Of a DNA stretch of 64,000 bases, positions 18,239 to 29,142 are shown one piece after another. The notes beneath the pieces were generated by a model. It was given only the letters and a program-made list of their open reading frames with translations. It searched no databases and was not told the DNA's origin. The stretch is taken from contig JAHRHY010000010.1 in the NCBI GenBank assembly GCA_019671135.1, forward strand, positions 1-64,000, in the 5' to 3' direction. The stretch's first letter is position 1, and each line of letters starts with the position of its first letter. The translations under genes were made by a program, and so were the position numbers. The stretch comes from Linnemannia hyalina (taxonomy: Eukaryota; Mortierellomycota; Mortierellomycetes; Mortierellales; Mortierellaceae).

Positions 18239-19763
18239 ATGTCGCTAACAAAAGAATCTATTGTAAATACAGCTTTCAACGAAGTTTCCCACTTGCTGTC
18301 AAATGTGGGTAGCCTAAAGTCTGCTCCACCTGGAAGTATAGAGAGAAAAGGGTTTACTAAGTTTTCGAAGCTCTTCTGCGATTCCATCATCTTTTGGGGT
18401 ATATATAATTTTGCTGACAATTCCACTAAAGGTACGGCAATTGGAAAGTACATTGCGGAACTGCGCGATGCATTTAACCACATGGATTTAGATGTGGAAT
18501 CCGTAAAGTTTTTGGATGCTAGGGCTGTTAAAATGGATGACAACTATTTTTCTGCACGCATGGTCAAACGCCATAGAAGGCTGTTTGTTGGAAAGGAATA
18601 CCAGCATGGCTTTATTACCATTAAGGTTTCTCTAGATTTTTCACGAGCTAAGATTGTTGTGCCAATTTTGGACGGCATGTTGCCTATCTTGAACGAGAGT
18701 GGCATTGCTTTACATGACATAGACTTCGCCTATGATTGTACGCGTATTACCACACGGTTTTATGTAGAGAAATTACTAAAAGAAGGTAATAATACGGAAA
18801 TTGTAGATGATTTAGGAAGAGTTGGACATCATTGCATTTCATGGAGAAGTTTAGAAGATGATAGAAAGAATATCCGATATAAGGTGTATAACAAATTTGT
18901 TCAGATTTTGGAAAGTGCCGAGGTGCGAAAGAGCCTTGGTTCACGTTTGGAGGATTTGGTGGAGAAAGAAACAGCATTTGGACGACGAGTTAAAAAATAT
19001 AAAAAGCATGGTTATAGTCGTATCGAGCTGACGTTTGAAGGTTCATCTTTGAGATCTCTTCAGTCATATCAAGACGAAATGGACAAGACAAAGAATCTCT
19101 TGAAGAAATGTAAAACATTTAAATGTTCCTTTGAGATGCAGTGGGAGGAACGTGCAAAATGCATTACCTCGATGGTGGCTGTACATTTTCCACATGAGAA
19201 ACTGTTTGCTTATTGTCACTGGTGGAATTCGGTAACCTCTAAGAAGTATGGATATATGTGGCAAAACTTTAAGAACCCCGAGCTTATTACACTTTTGCTG
19301 GCTAACTATTCCTTTAACGATAGACCTATATACTTTGTGGAAGGACATGTAAAAGAGGTAAATGGGAAAGAGAAAGTTATTTTGGGCGAAATAAGGACAT
19401 TTAAGCGCGAGCCTGGATGTACTGCCATTACACTAGTTGCTGGCTCGCAAAAAGGAATGTTTCCTTCAAGGGATGCATCTCCTAATGTCATTCGTAAATT
19501 TAGCAAAGTTGGAATTGTGGAAGTTGACAACATCTCTATTGCCTGGCCAAAGCGTGTTCATAACAGGTATAGTGCCCCACTTGCAGATATCTTCGAATAT
19601 GATGAAGATACAGTAGACACAAATGTATTACATCTGAAAACTATTCATGTTTCGATGTATACTGCAGCCCACCAAATTTTAGAGCCTGATGAAGAGTATA
19701 CCATTGTGGCGGCCGGTCTCAAAGAATTTCGTTCTGAACGTCGTTGGCATTTTATTACAGCAT
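18239..19763 (+). pseudogene. Class B Rep-like gene (B3), 5' part, split by A2
   Basis: It carries about 508 of 567 codons, up to HFITA, and then meets GGAGGCC of the left A2 module at 19764. The frame runs on into the module and stops at 19849. The remaining codons resume at 27561 after the CAT target duplication. The motifs HDIDFAYD, YKVYNK and RIELTF are all in this part, so a truncated protein would keep the putative active region but lose the C-terminus. Confidence 0.85.
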
Positions 19764-20214
19764 GGAGGCCATCCATGTTCGGCTCCACCAACCATAGACT
19801 ACAGTATAAAAATATCTGTCAACACCTATTAAAACAGTGTGTTCCTTGAGAGTACAACAAATCTCATCAGCTTTTTCCTTCCACCAGTCTCCATTTTCTA
19901 CATTCACCACCACTACTTTGTAACATCATCTACTTTAGCTGAGAAAGCCTTGGACATGATCATCTCATATTGGAAAGGAAATTACTATCTGTAATATCCA
20001 GGATCCAATATGAGATGATCATGTCCAAGGCTTTCTCAGCTAAAGTAGATGATGTTACAAAGTAGTGGTGGTGAATGTAGAAAATGGAGACTGGTGGAAG
20101 GAAAAAGCTGATGAGATTTGTTGTACTCTCAAGGAACACACTGTTTTAATAGGTGTTGACAGATATTTTTATACTGTAGTCTATGGTTGGTGGAGCCGAA
20201 CATGGATGGCCTCC
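19764..20214. repeat. Foldback terminal module of A2, copy 1b
   Basis: A 451-bp hairpin with GGAGGCC ends, non-coding. Its loop reads ggaaaggaaatt ... atatccaggatcc. It is identical to copy 1c in inverse orientation and differs from solo copy 1a at two loop positions. Confidence 0.88.
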
Positions 20215-21954
20215 TAGTAGAGCATTTGTTTTCGTGTTTATATAATTAGCGATGGTTACTAATATCTCCTTTTCATGATATATCCTATGTGTATATCCAA
20301 TATAGCACTCGTGATACTGGTGATGATGTAGTGGTAGTTTTTAAAAAAAAGTTGGATCCCGATTTTTTTAAAAAGTAGCATAGTGGCTTTAACAAACATT
20401 GGTTGTTGGAAAGAAAGGGTAGCTGATACGTTTTTAATGGCGTTATTGCTACACTTTCTCAACAATATTCGACATTCGACATTTGACATTCGGCATTCGA
20501 TTCGACAGCTGACAAACTGTAGTTATTACCATAGTTATGATATTTGATATGAACGCATTTTGGATGACCTCGTGATTATCGTGATGTTTAATTTTAATAC
20601 ATTCTTGATAAACTCGTAAGTATTACAATGTTTAATGTTGACATACTTTAGGTAAGCCCACGATTTGCACGACGTTTAATATTATTACACTTTGGTTAAC
20701 TTACAATTGTTATAGCATTTATTGTTATACAGATTGTAGGTAATTACGACAATGGTAAAAACAGAGATATCGCAATTAGACCATGCATTGTGGGTAGTTG
20801 TAGATATAACAATTATATCGTTTAAAATAGACGTTTCTTAAAACACATCACATATTTTATAATGCAAATGGCTATTATATTACAACGTTTCTATTGCATT
20901 TTGTGTGATAACAAGATAGAAAAAATGTATTGTTAATAGAGTAATTATGTCGTTAAAAATAGACGTTTCTTAAAACACATCACATATTTCGTGATGCAAA
21001 TGGATATAAACATCGTGGCGTTTCTATCGCATTTTGTGTGATAATAAGGTAGAGAAAATGTGTTGTTAACAGAGTAATTATGTCGTTTAAAATGGACGTT
21101 TCTTAAAACGTATCACATATTTCGTGATGCCAATGGGTATAAACATTGTGACATTTCTATCGCATTTTGTGTGATAATAAGATAGAAAAAATGTGTTGTT
21201 AACAGAGTAATTATGTCGTTTAAAATAGACGTTTCTTAAAACTTATCACATATTTCGTGATGCAAATGGGTATGAACATTGTGACATTTCTATCGCATTT
21301 TGTGTGATAATAAGGTAGAGAAAATGTGTTGTTAACAGAGTAATTATGTCGTTTAAAATGGACGTTTCTTAAAACGTATCACATATTTCGTGATGCAAAT
21401 GGGTATGAACATTGTGACATTTCTATCGCATTTTGTGTGATAACAAGACAGAAAAAAGAAGTTGTTAACAGAATAGTTATGTCGTTTAAAATAGACGTTT
21501 CTTAAAACACATTACATATTTCGTGATGCAAATGGGTATGAACATTGTGACATTTCTATTGCATTTTGTGTAATAATAAGGTAGAGAAAATGTGTTGTTT
21601 AAAGAGCAACTATGTCTTTAAAAATAGACGTTTCTTAAAACGTACCCCATATTTCGTGATGCAAATGGGTATGAACATTGTGACATTTCTATCGCATTTT
21701 GTATGATAACAAGACAGAAAAAAGAAGTTGTATAAATAAAAGTTATGTAGACTTAGGAAATGTCTATAAAATATCGTTTGTATACTTTGGTGGTTGGGAG
21801 AAAATTGGTGGTTACAAAAAAGTTGTCGCAAAACCGCCATGATGAAATACTTTGACATCTGGTTGAGGGGCTTGTTCCCCTATCGTGTTTATCGTTAATA
21901 GTTTTAAAAAATCCAAAAGTGTGTTATATAAAGGAATTTTTGCTAATAGTTTAC
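20215..21954. repeat. A2 left inverted arm
   Basis: This 1740-bp arm is the exact inverse of 25370-27109. The outer part (20215-20310) begins tagtagagcatttg. Next comes the ctggtgatgatgtag stretch, a region of gaatgtc-type words, and seven 133-bp units (about 20818-21745) with the ACGTTTCTTAAAACGT and ATCACATATTTCGTGAT palindromes. No genes. The repeats could be binding sites for the Rep-like protein or the transposase. Confidence 0.88.
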
Positions 21955-22100
21955 GTTTAAATTCTCTTGAAATAGATGATATATGCATTATATTTCTATC
22001 CAATCTATCATGGAATATGAGATAACTTCTTTTATAGTGCAACAAATCTAAAAGTGTATTGTAGTATAGGCATTTTTCCTAATGGTTTACTAGTTATGCA

Positions 22101-22346
22101 ATGCCAACACTTAAAGAAATTAAGCAAATAATAGCCATTTATATACATGAGCATCATATGGATCCTACAATGGCAATGTACTTGAGAGCTGTTTTGTTAC
22201 GTGGTAAGTCTCAGCAAGAACTAAATGGTATGTCAAAGGAAGAACTGTGGGGATTGGTAGACTTTTTTGCACCAGATTTACAAAAACATATGCATGCAAT
22301 TGGAGCATTATCATGGTCAGCACACAGAAAATTTGCTTCAGAGTAA
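22101..22346 (+). CDS. Small 81-aa ORF upstream of the class A Rep-like gene (A2)
   Basis: Intact counterpart of 5089-5334, with the same length and a few conservative changes (for example His to Asp at HHMDPTM). It starts MPTLKEIKQI and stops 55 bases before the Rep-like ATG, with GTTTTTAAAAAG in the gap. Unknown function; conserved slot in A and B. Confidence 0.62.
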   Translation: MPTLKEIKQIIAIYIHEHHMDPTMAMYLRAVLLRGKSQQELNGMSKEELWGLVDFFAPDLQKHMHAIGALSWSAHRKFASE

Positions 22347-22401
22347 AGTGGTTTTTAAAAAGTTTGTAGTACATATCTCTGCAAACAGTAAGCTATTCAA
22401 C

Positions 22402-24054
22402 ATGTCCGCTATACCTAAATCCATTAACAAGGCGCTGAACTCATATGCCCATCTTATCTCTGATGTGGGCAAAGAGATTGCATTGCCTGGCAAACCGAAG
22501 ACGGGCTGGAAAAAGTACTCAGAGATATTCTGCGATAGTTTAATACTCTGGGGATTGCACAACCGGGCTGCACTTGTTGACGAGCAGCGCAAAAACACCA
22601 CTTCCAATATTCGCGAAGCTTTTAAAGACCTCGATGTTAGCCACTCCATGGTTAAAGTTGTTAACGAGGGTTATATCAAAGACAATAGTTTTTTTAGCTC
22701 TAAACTACTAGAAAAACATAGAAAAAAGTTTAGAAGTTCGGCCTTATACCATGCTGGTTACTTTAGCATTAAGGTAACGCTCCATGAACTAGAGGCCATA
22801 TCTCTAATATCCGAGATAATACCAATACTTGATGAACTGGAGGTTGACTACGTTATCCTTCATGATATAGATATTGCTACGGATTGTAGATATGTCACAA
22901 GCCGTCCAATTCTTCAACAGTACCTTCAAGAGAGATTTGGAGAAAATTTAGATATTGCCAACGATCTCCATAAGGTTGGTAACCACTGTCTTTCTTGGTT
23001 TGGAGTCACCGAAAAAGACCAAAAGGTCCGTTGTAAGGTCTACAACAAACTTGTACAGATGTTGGAGAGTGCTGAAGTAAAAATGTCGTTGGGTTCAAGA
23101 ATGGAGAATTTTGTCATGGATGTGGATAAGGACCTACATAAGAGACTTCGAAAGGCAAAGAAAACAGGTCTAACAAGACTTGAACTTACCTTTTATGGAC
23201 AGGAGATATATACATTCTCCTATTATAAAGGAGTTTTGGATGCCATAAAGGAAGAGATCCAAGAATGTCCCACCTTCTGCGTAAAGCACAAGGCATATTG
23301 GAAGTACATAGTTGGCAATATATCATCCATGGTAGGTATTCATGTAACAATGGGTGAAAAATCGGCATTCGCATATTGCCATTGGTGGAACTCTGTTACA
23401 GGTAAGAAGTATGGTTCATATCGTAACAATGTCGAGAAAGAGGAAGCAATGACGTTGTTAGCCAACTATAGCTTCAACGATAGACCAATATACTTTTTGG
23501 AGGTTGAGATGGATGAGAATAGCATCAAGGATATTACAGTTACCAAGTACAAACGGCCTGACGAATGTACAGCAATAACACTTGTTGCAGGAGCACATAA
23601 AGGCATGTACCCATACATTTACGATGATGATGTTTTACAATTCGAGGATATGGGTATAGTGGAGGTAGATAATGTAAAGATCCAATGGCCTGAGAGAAGA
23701 ATCCGCAAAGGTGCACCACCAATTGTTGATATTCATCTAGAAAACATGAATGGTGAGAATTTTATACAAGTCCATGATAGAGCTATCCACAAAGCAACAT
23801 ATAAAGCTGGATATAATGTACTTGAAATAAATACCAGCTATACAGTCATAGCAATTGCAATGGATATGTATCACAACAAAGAATATATTTTTGCAACATT
23901 GTCCAATGGTATTAAAGTACGATGTGGACTTAGTTTAGAAATAAAGATCGTTGCATGGCTGGAAGAATATCCCGATGGCCAAGTTCCGTATATGAATTTC
24001 ACCACATTGCAATGCAGAACTGTTCGCGGGTTCAAGGATATTTATATACGTTAA
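22402..24054 (+). CDS. Class A Rep-like protein (A2), 550 aa
   Basis: Start MSAIPKSINK at 22402; an extension to 22267 would overlap the 81-aa gene. Motifs are LHDIDIATD, KVYNK, RLELTF and CHWWNSVTGKKYGS. Later come the blocks NYSFNDRPIYF and CTAITLVAGAHKGM, which are also present almost unchanged in class B. Overall similarity to B is clear along the full length but far from identical, so A and B are old sister lineages. Possible replication-initiator fold, as argued for B1. Convergent with the transposase. Confidence 0.77.
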   Translation: MSAIPKSINKALNSYAHLISDVGKEIALPGKPKTGWKKYSEIFCDSLILWGLHNRAALVDEQRKNTTSNIREAFKDLDVSHSMVKVVNEGYIKDNSFFSSKLLEKHRKKFRSSALYHAGYFSIKVTLHELEAISLISEIIPILDELEVDYVILHDIDIATDCRYVTSRPILQQYLQERFGENLDIANDLHKVGNHCLSWFGVTEKDQKVRCKVYNKLVQMLESAEVKMSLGSRMENFVMDVDKDLHKRLRKAKKTGLTRLELTFYGQEIYTFSYYKGVLDAIKEEIQECPTFCVKHKAYWKYIVGNISSMVGIHVTMGEKSAFAYCHWWNSVTGKKYGSYRNNVEKEEAMTLLANYSFNDRPIYFLEVEMDENSIKDITVTKYKRPDECTAITLVAGAHKGMYPYIYDDDVLQFEDMGIVEVDNVKIQWPERRIRKGAPPIVDIHLENMNGENFIQVHDRAIHKATYKAGYNVLEINTSYTVIAIAMDMYHNKEYIFATLSNGIKVRCGLSLEIKIVAWLEEYPDGQVPYMNFTTLQCRTVRGFKDIYIR

Positions 24055-24091
24055 GAATGCTAATAGATAGTTTTTAAAAATTACAATGGGC
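24055..24091. terminator. TTTTTAAAAA motif between convergent genes (class A)
   Basis: The 37 bases between the two stop codons contain AGTTTTTAAAAATT. The motif offers a T-run on each strand to converging transcripts. Same arrangement as class B; function inferred. Confidence 0.4.
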
Positions 24092-25351
24092 TTACTTTGT
24101 ACGCTTATATGATGGAATCTCCACTCCTGCAAAAATTTCACGTCGCTTATTAGTCGGCTCTTCCCGTTGTTTATCCTCGACATCCATAGTAGTCATCTCC
24201 AAGAACTGCTCTTGTAACTTTGTTATATCTCGTGCATCATGCAACATCTCATCCACTGGAATATAATCCAAGATTTGTTCCATTGCACCATTGGCATATG
24301 GAAAGTCGAAGCCATCTCTAATCCAGGCACTATGAATGGGTTCCAGATTTAACTGCAGTAGTGCCACCATCTTCTTGATGTTCATAAGTAAGAGACACAA
24401 TCGCAATTGCAAATTATATGTTTCTATCTTGGTTACCAACACTGGTTTCCTATTGTTGTGCTTCTCAAAGGTTGCTCCAAGATCTCCAAATTCGGCTTCT
24501 ATCTGAGAGCGGAAACTGCCGAAAATCTTATTGTAGTTAGTTTCATCTTGTGCAAGATCTTTCCCACGGCTTTTGCGAATTGGATAACAAAAGTTTTTCT
24601 TGCTCATGCTTGTTTCTTCTACTATTTTCTTAATGTATTGTGTGTACCCTCCATCCAATGCAATACAATCTAGCTCGTGGATGTGCTTATGTATCTTCAT
24701 ACCAACCAACATAGTACCATCGTTGTTATCCTTGCAAGGTAGCGATTTAGAGACTAGTATTGCCATGCCATTGCAATCGACACACACTTGCGTTCTTACA
24801 CCAGATTTCTTCAGCTTGTAAGAGTACATGTCTGAGCTAGACTTTTCTTCACATGAAAGACGTGTATCATGACCATCCAAATGCAATGTTACATGTGGGA
24901 ATAGTGGTGGATTCCTGAGTTTAGCAGAAATCAAGCGTATAGGAAATGTGGAGAACATATTCGCAAGTGCATGGTTAATATGCTTCGAATGCACATTATA
25001 GTTAGTCTTGTAGAACTCTGTATGAATGGAGTGGAAACTACTTTTTGGTATGTGGGTTGACATTCCATCCATTGCCAAGCCTGCAACTAAGTGGTACAAT
25101 ATCAACAATCCTTTGTCGACCTCTCTGTACGGACCTGGATACTGCTTGAGAGACCAAATAACTACAAGAAAGTAGAATACAGGAATTGCACCTAATCTTC
25201 TTATAAGTAAGTCTTTAACAGTTTTCATGTGTGCTACTAGCTTCAACGCAGTCCTATGATTATTGGATGGTTCTTGCGTAGGCCATTCTGCATCCAAAAA
25301 AGTCCATTCATCCTCTAACAACCGTTGAAATAGGCGCTTTAAGTTTGCCAT
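24092..25351 (-). CDS. Class A Harbinger-like DDE transposase (A2), 419 aa
   Basis: Start MANLKRLFQR at 25351; the upstream in-frame extension to 25405 runs into the inverted arm and is not conserved in B or C. Catalytic blocks are LDGHDTR, MYSYKLKKSG, CIALDGGYTQY and an FRSQIEAEFGDL segment supplying the Glu. It shares LGAIPVFYFL and YPGPYREVDKG with B and C. All frames are open, in contrast with the A1 copy. This is the probable source of activity for GGAGGCC-ended elements of class A. Confidence 0.9.
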   Translation of the reverse strand: MANLKRLFQRLLEDEWTFLDAEWPTQEPSNNHRTALKLVAHMKTVKDLLIRRLGAIPVFYFLVVIWSLKQYPGPYREVDKGLLILYHLVAGLAMDGMSTHIPKSSFHSIHTEFYKTNYNVHSKHINHALANMFSTFPIRLISAKLRNPPLFPHVTLHLDGHDTRLSCEEKSSSDMYSYKLKKSGVRTQVCVDCNGMAILVSKSLPCKDNNDGTMLVGMKIHKHIHELDCIALDGGYTQYIKKIVEETSMSKKNFCYPIRKSRGKDLAQDETNYNKIFGSFRSQIEAEFGDLGATFEKHNNRKPVLVTKIETYNLQLRLCLLLMNIKKMVALLQLNLEPIHSAWIRDGFDFPYANGAMEQILDYIPVDEMLHDARDITKLQEQFLEMTTMDVEDKQREEPTNKRREIFAGVEIPSYKRTK

Positions 25352-25369
25352 GACTGTAATTACAACCTG

Positions 25370-27109
25370 GTAAACTATTAGCAAAAATTCCTTTATATAA
25401 CACACTTTTGGATTTTTTAAAACTATTAACGATAAACACGATAGGGGAACAAGCCCCTCAACCAGATGTCAAAGTATTTCATCATGGCGGTTTTGCGACA
25501 ACTTTTTTGTAACCACCAATTTTCTCCCAACCACCAAAGTATACAAACGATATTTTATAGACATTTCCTAAGTCTACATAACTTTTATTTATACAACTTC
25601 TTTTTTCTGTCTTGTTATCATACAAAATGCGATAGAAATGTCACAATGTTCATACCCATTTGCATCACGAAATATGGGGTACGTTTTAAGAAACGTCTAT
25701 TTTTAAAGACATAGTTGCTCTTTAAACAACACATTTTCTCTACCTTATTATTACACAAAATGCAATAGAAATGTCACAATGTTCATACCCATTTGCATCA
25801 CGAAATATGTAATGTGTTTTAAGAAACGTCTATTTTAAACGACATAACTATTCTGTTAACAACTTCTTTTTTCTGTCTTGTTATCACACAAAATGCGATA
25901 GAAATGTCACAATGTTCATACCCATTTGCATCACGAAATATGTGATACGTTTTAAGAAACGTCCATTTTAAACGACATAATTACTCTGTTAACAACACAT
26001 TTTCTCTACCTTATTATCACACAAAATGCGATAGAAATGTCACAATGTTCATACCCATTTGCATCACGAAATATGTGATAAGTTTTAAGAAACGTCTATT
26101 TTAAACGACATAATTACTCTGTTAACAACACATTTTTTCTATCTTATTATCACACAAAATGCGATAGAAATGTCACAATGTTTATACCCATTGGCATCAC
26201 GAAATATGTGATACGTTTTAAGAAACGTCCATTTTAAACGACATAATTACTCTGTTAACAACACATTTTCTCTACCTTATTATCACACAAAATGCGATAG
26301 AAACGCCACGATGTTTATATCCATTTGCATCACGAAATATGTGATGTGTTTTAAGAAACGTCTATTTTTAACGACATAATTACTCTATTAACAATACATT
26401 TTTTCTATCTTGTTATCACACAAAATGCAATAGAAACGTTGTAATATAATAGCCATTTGCATTATAAAATATGTGATGTGTTTTAAGAAACGTCTATTTT
26501 AAACGATATAATTGTTATATCTACAACTACCCACAATGCATGGTCTAATTGCGATATCTCTGTTTTTACCATTGTCGTAATTACCTACAATCTGTATAAC
26601 AATAAATGCTATAACAATTGTAAGTTAACCAAAGTGTAATAATATTAAACGTCGTGCAAATCGTGGGCTTACCTAAAGTATGTCAACATTAAACATTGTA
26701 ATACTTACGAGTTTATCAAGAATGTATTAAAATTAAACATCACGATAATCACGAGGTCATCCAAAATGCGTTCATATCAAATATCATAACTATGGTAATA
26801 ACTACAGTTTGTCAGCTGTCGAATCGAATGCCGAATGTCAAATGTCGAATGTCGAATATTGTTGAGAAAGTGTAGCAATAACGCCATTAAAAACGTATCA
26901 GCTACCCTTTCTTTCCAACAACCAATGTTTGTTAAAGCCACTATGCTACTTTTTAAAAAAATCGGGATCCAACTTTTTTTTAAAAACTACCACTACATCA
27001 TCACCAGTATCACGAGTGCTATATTGGATATACACATAGGATATATCATGAAAAGGAGATATTAGTAACCATCGCTAATTATATAAACACGAAAACAAAT
27101 GCTCTACTA
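25370..27109. repeat. A2 right inverted arm
   Basis: Inverse of 20215-21954, with seven 133-bp units at about 25580-26506. It ends gctctacta against foldback module 1c. No gene. Confidence 0.88.
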
Positions 27110-27560
27110 GGAGGCCATCCATGTTCGGCTCCACCAACCATAGACTACAGTATAAAAATATCTGTCAACACCTATTAAAACAGTGTGTTCCTTGAGAGTA
27201 CAACAAATCTCATCAGCTTTTTCCTTCCACCAGTCTCCATTTTCTACATTCACCACCACTACTTTGTAACATCATCTACTTTAGCTGAGAAAGCCTTGGA
27301 CATGATCATCTCATATTGGATCCTGGATATTACAGATAGTAATTTCCTTTCCAATATGAGATGATCATGTCCAAGGCTTTCTCAGCTAAAGTAGATGATG
27401 TTACAAAGTAGTGGTGGTGAATGTAGAAAATGGAGACTGGTGGAAGGAAAAAGCTGATGAGATTTGTTGTACTCTCAAGGAACACACTGTTTTAATAGGT
27501 GTTGACAGATATTTTTATACTGTAGTCTATGGTTGGTGGAGCCGAACATGGATGGCCTCC
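27110..27560. repeat. Foldback terminal module of A2, copy 1c
   Basis: The same 451-bp hairpin as 1b but inverted. The unpaired loop reads in the opposite sense (ggatcctggatattac), showing true inverse orientation and not a second direct copy. Followed by the right CAT duplication. Confidence 0.88.
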
Positions 27561-27742
27561 CATGTGGCATAAAGGTGCGCGAAGGAAAATCGTTGGCAAA
27601 GATTTGGAGACCATGGCGTGTGGAGCATCTTCAAGGTCTACAGAGAATTGGTAGTGTGAAAGGTGTGCCGTTCATGACATTTCGAGCGATTAGAGTGGTT
27701 AATTCACATAATATACTTGATATGAAGTGCGAGCGCGTTTGA
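27561..27742 (+). pseudogene. Class B Rep-like gene (B3), 3' part after A2
   Basis: It resumes with CATGTGGCATAAAGG (CAT is the target duplication) and encodes the last ~60 residues, CGIKVREGKSLAK onward, to the normal stop. A chance frame joins it to the module sequence from 27533, but there is no reason to think it is translated. Confidence 0.85.
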
Positions 27743-27777
27743 GAGGTTTTTAAAAACTTTGGAAAGACTTTTGTTAA

Positions 27778-29058
27778 TTATAGACTGGTATTATCGTCTT
27801 CGTGGTTTGACATTTCCTCGTCATCATCCTTATTTGACGTTTGTTCATCATCATCATCTGAAGCAACATCTATTCCTACAAATTTCTCTTGCATTCTTTG
27901 TAACTCAAGACCATTTTCCAGTTTGTTTTGTACTGTAACGGTTTGTGTTAACTCTGGGACAAGTTGCCTTTCTCGTGGATAATCTACTCCTTCTTCCATC
28001 CATCCACGATGATGTGGCTGCTCTTCGATGTCCACTGCTTTAACAAAGTTGCGAATATTTAGCAACAGAAGACAAAGGCGGAATGTAAGATTAAACTCCT
28101 TTTTGGATCCAACTCGAACAATCTCCTTGTTATTAAACTTGGCGAATGTTTTCATGAGATCACCAAAGACAGCCTCTGACGTAGATCGAAATCCACCAAA
28201 CATAGCATTAAAGTTGGATTCCTCTTCGTGGAGTTGCTGTAGTCGTTTCTTACGAATGGGAAAACAGAAGTTACGCTCGTCCAACTTTTCTTTTTCCACA
28301 ATATCGCCAATGTATTGTGTATATCCTCCATCGAGAGCAATACAGTCCATGTTGTTGATCTTCTTACCAATGCCCATCTCTTGTAACATTTTCCCATCGT
28401 TGTTATCACGACATGACGCTGATTTGGATACAAAGAGAACCATTCCATTGGCATCGATGGCCACTTGCGTTCTCAAACCCGATTTCTTTAGCTTATAAGA
28501 ATACATTGCTGCTTTATCTTCCCCATATGTTGCTCGAGAGTCATGACCATCCAAGTAGAGAGTTACATGCTTGAACATTGGGGGATTTTTCCAATTGGCT
28601 GTTCGAATACGAATTTCCAGCGAAGAGAACATAGATGCAAAACAGCGTGTAATCTCCTTCTCAAATAATGCACGTTCCACCTTGACGAATGTGCTGTATA
28701 TCAAATGGAATGTGGACTTTGGCATATACTGTGCCATGGAATCCATAGTCTCTCCAGCGACGAAAAAGTACAGAAATGCAATTCCTTTCTCAAGTGCGTT
28801 ATATGGACCAGGGAAATAGTGTTTACTCCAGATGGTAGATAGAAAGAAAAACACTGGTATGGCTCCAAGTCTCTTCATCAACACCTTTTTCATATCCTGT
28901 ATTCTTGCCATTGGTTTCAACTCTGAACGATGAAATGTCTTGACCTTTGGGCACATTGGCCACGGTTCATCAAGAAATCCCCATTCGTTCTCCAACAGAT
29001 TATCAAGCAGCCGTGCAAGTTTCTTTGGCGTAGGGTTTACGACGGTATCAGTCTCCAT
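27778..29058 (-). CDS. Class B Harbinger-like DDE transposase (B3), 426 aa
   Basis: Intact and almost identical to B2 (one Ile to Met change, KPMARIQ, near residue 50). It has all DDE blocks and the acidic tail. Both the enzyme and the right terminus are present in B3, while the left terminus is incomplete. Confidence 0.88.
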   Translation of the reverse strand: METDTVVNPTPKKLARLLDNLLENEWGFLDEPWPMCPKVKTFHRSELKPMARIQDMKKVLMKRLGAIPVFFFLSTIWSKHYFPGPYNALEKGIAFLYFFVAGETMDSMAQYMPKSTFHLIYSTFVKVERALFEKEITRCFASMFSSLEIRIRTANWKNPPMFKHVTLYLDGHDSRATYGEDKAAMYSYKLKKSGLRTQVAIDANGMVLFVSKSASCRDNNDGKMLQEMGIGKKINNMDCIALDGGYTQYIGDIVEKEKLDERNFCFPIRKKRLQQLHEEESNFNAMFGGFRSTSEAVFGDLMKTFAKFNNKEIVRVGSKKEFNLTFRLCLLLLNIRNFVKAVDIEEQPHHRGWMEEGVDYPRERQLVPELTQTVTVQNKLENGLELQRMQEKFVGIDVASDDDDEQTSNKDDDEEMSNHEDDNTSL

Positions 29059-29142
29059 AATGTCGTTTTCTGCAAAAATAGGGAGTATACACACGTAATT
29101 ATGTCAATTATTCCCTAGAATTCCCCAGATATGTCATATTAA

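Larger units (their letters stand above)
19764..27560. mobile_element. Class A DNA transposon, copy A2, complete composite
   Basis: The complete unit of 7797 bp begins GGAGGCCATCC and ends GGATGGCCTCC, flanked by a 3-bp duplication CAT (19761-19763 and 27561-27563). The uninterrupted target is visible in B1 and B2 (acagcatgtggcataaagg). The inverted arms are 2191 bp each (19764-21954 and 25370-27560): a 451-bp foldback module plus a 1740-bp arm with seven 133-bp repeats. The unique centre has the 81-aa ORF (+), the Rep-like gene (+) and the transposase (-), all open. Arm identity by eye is essentially complete, suggesting recent activity or conversion. Confidence 0.9.
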
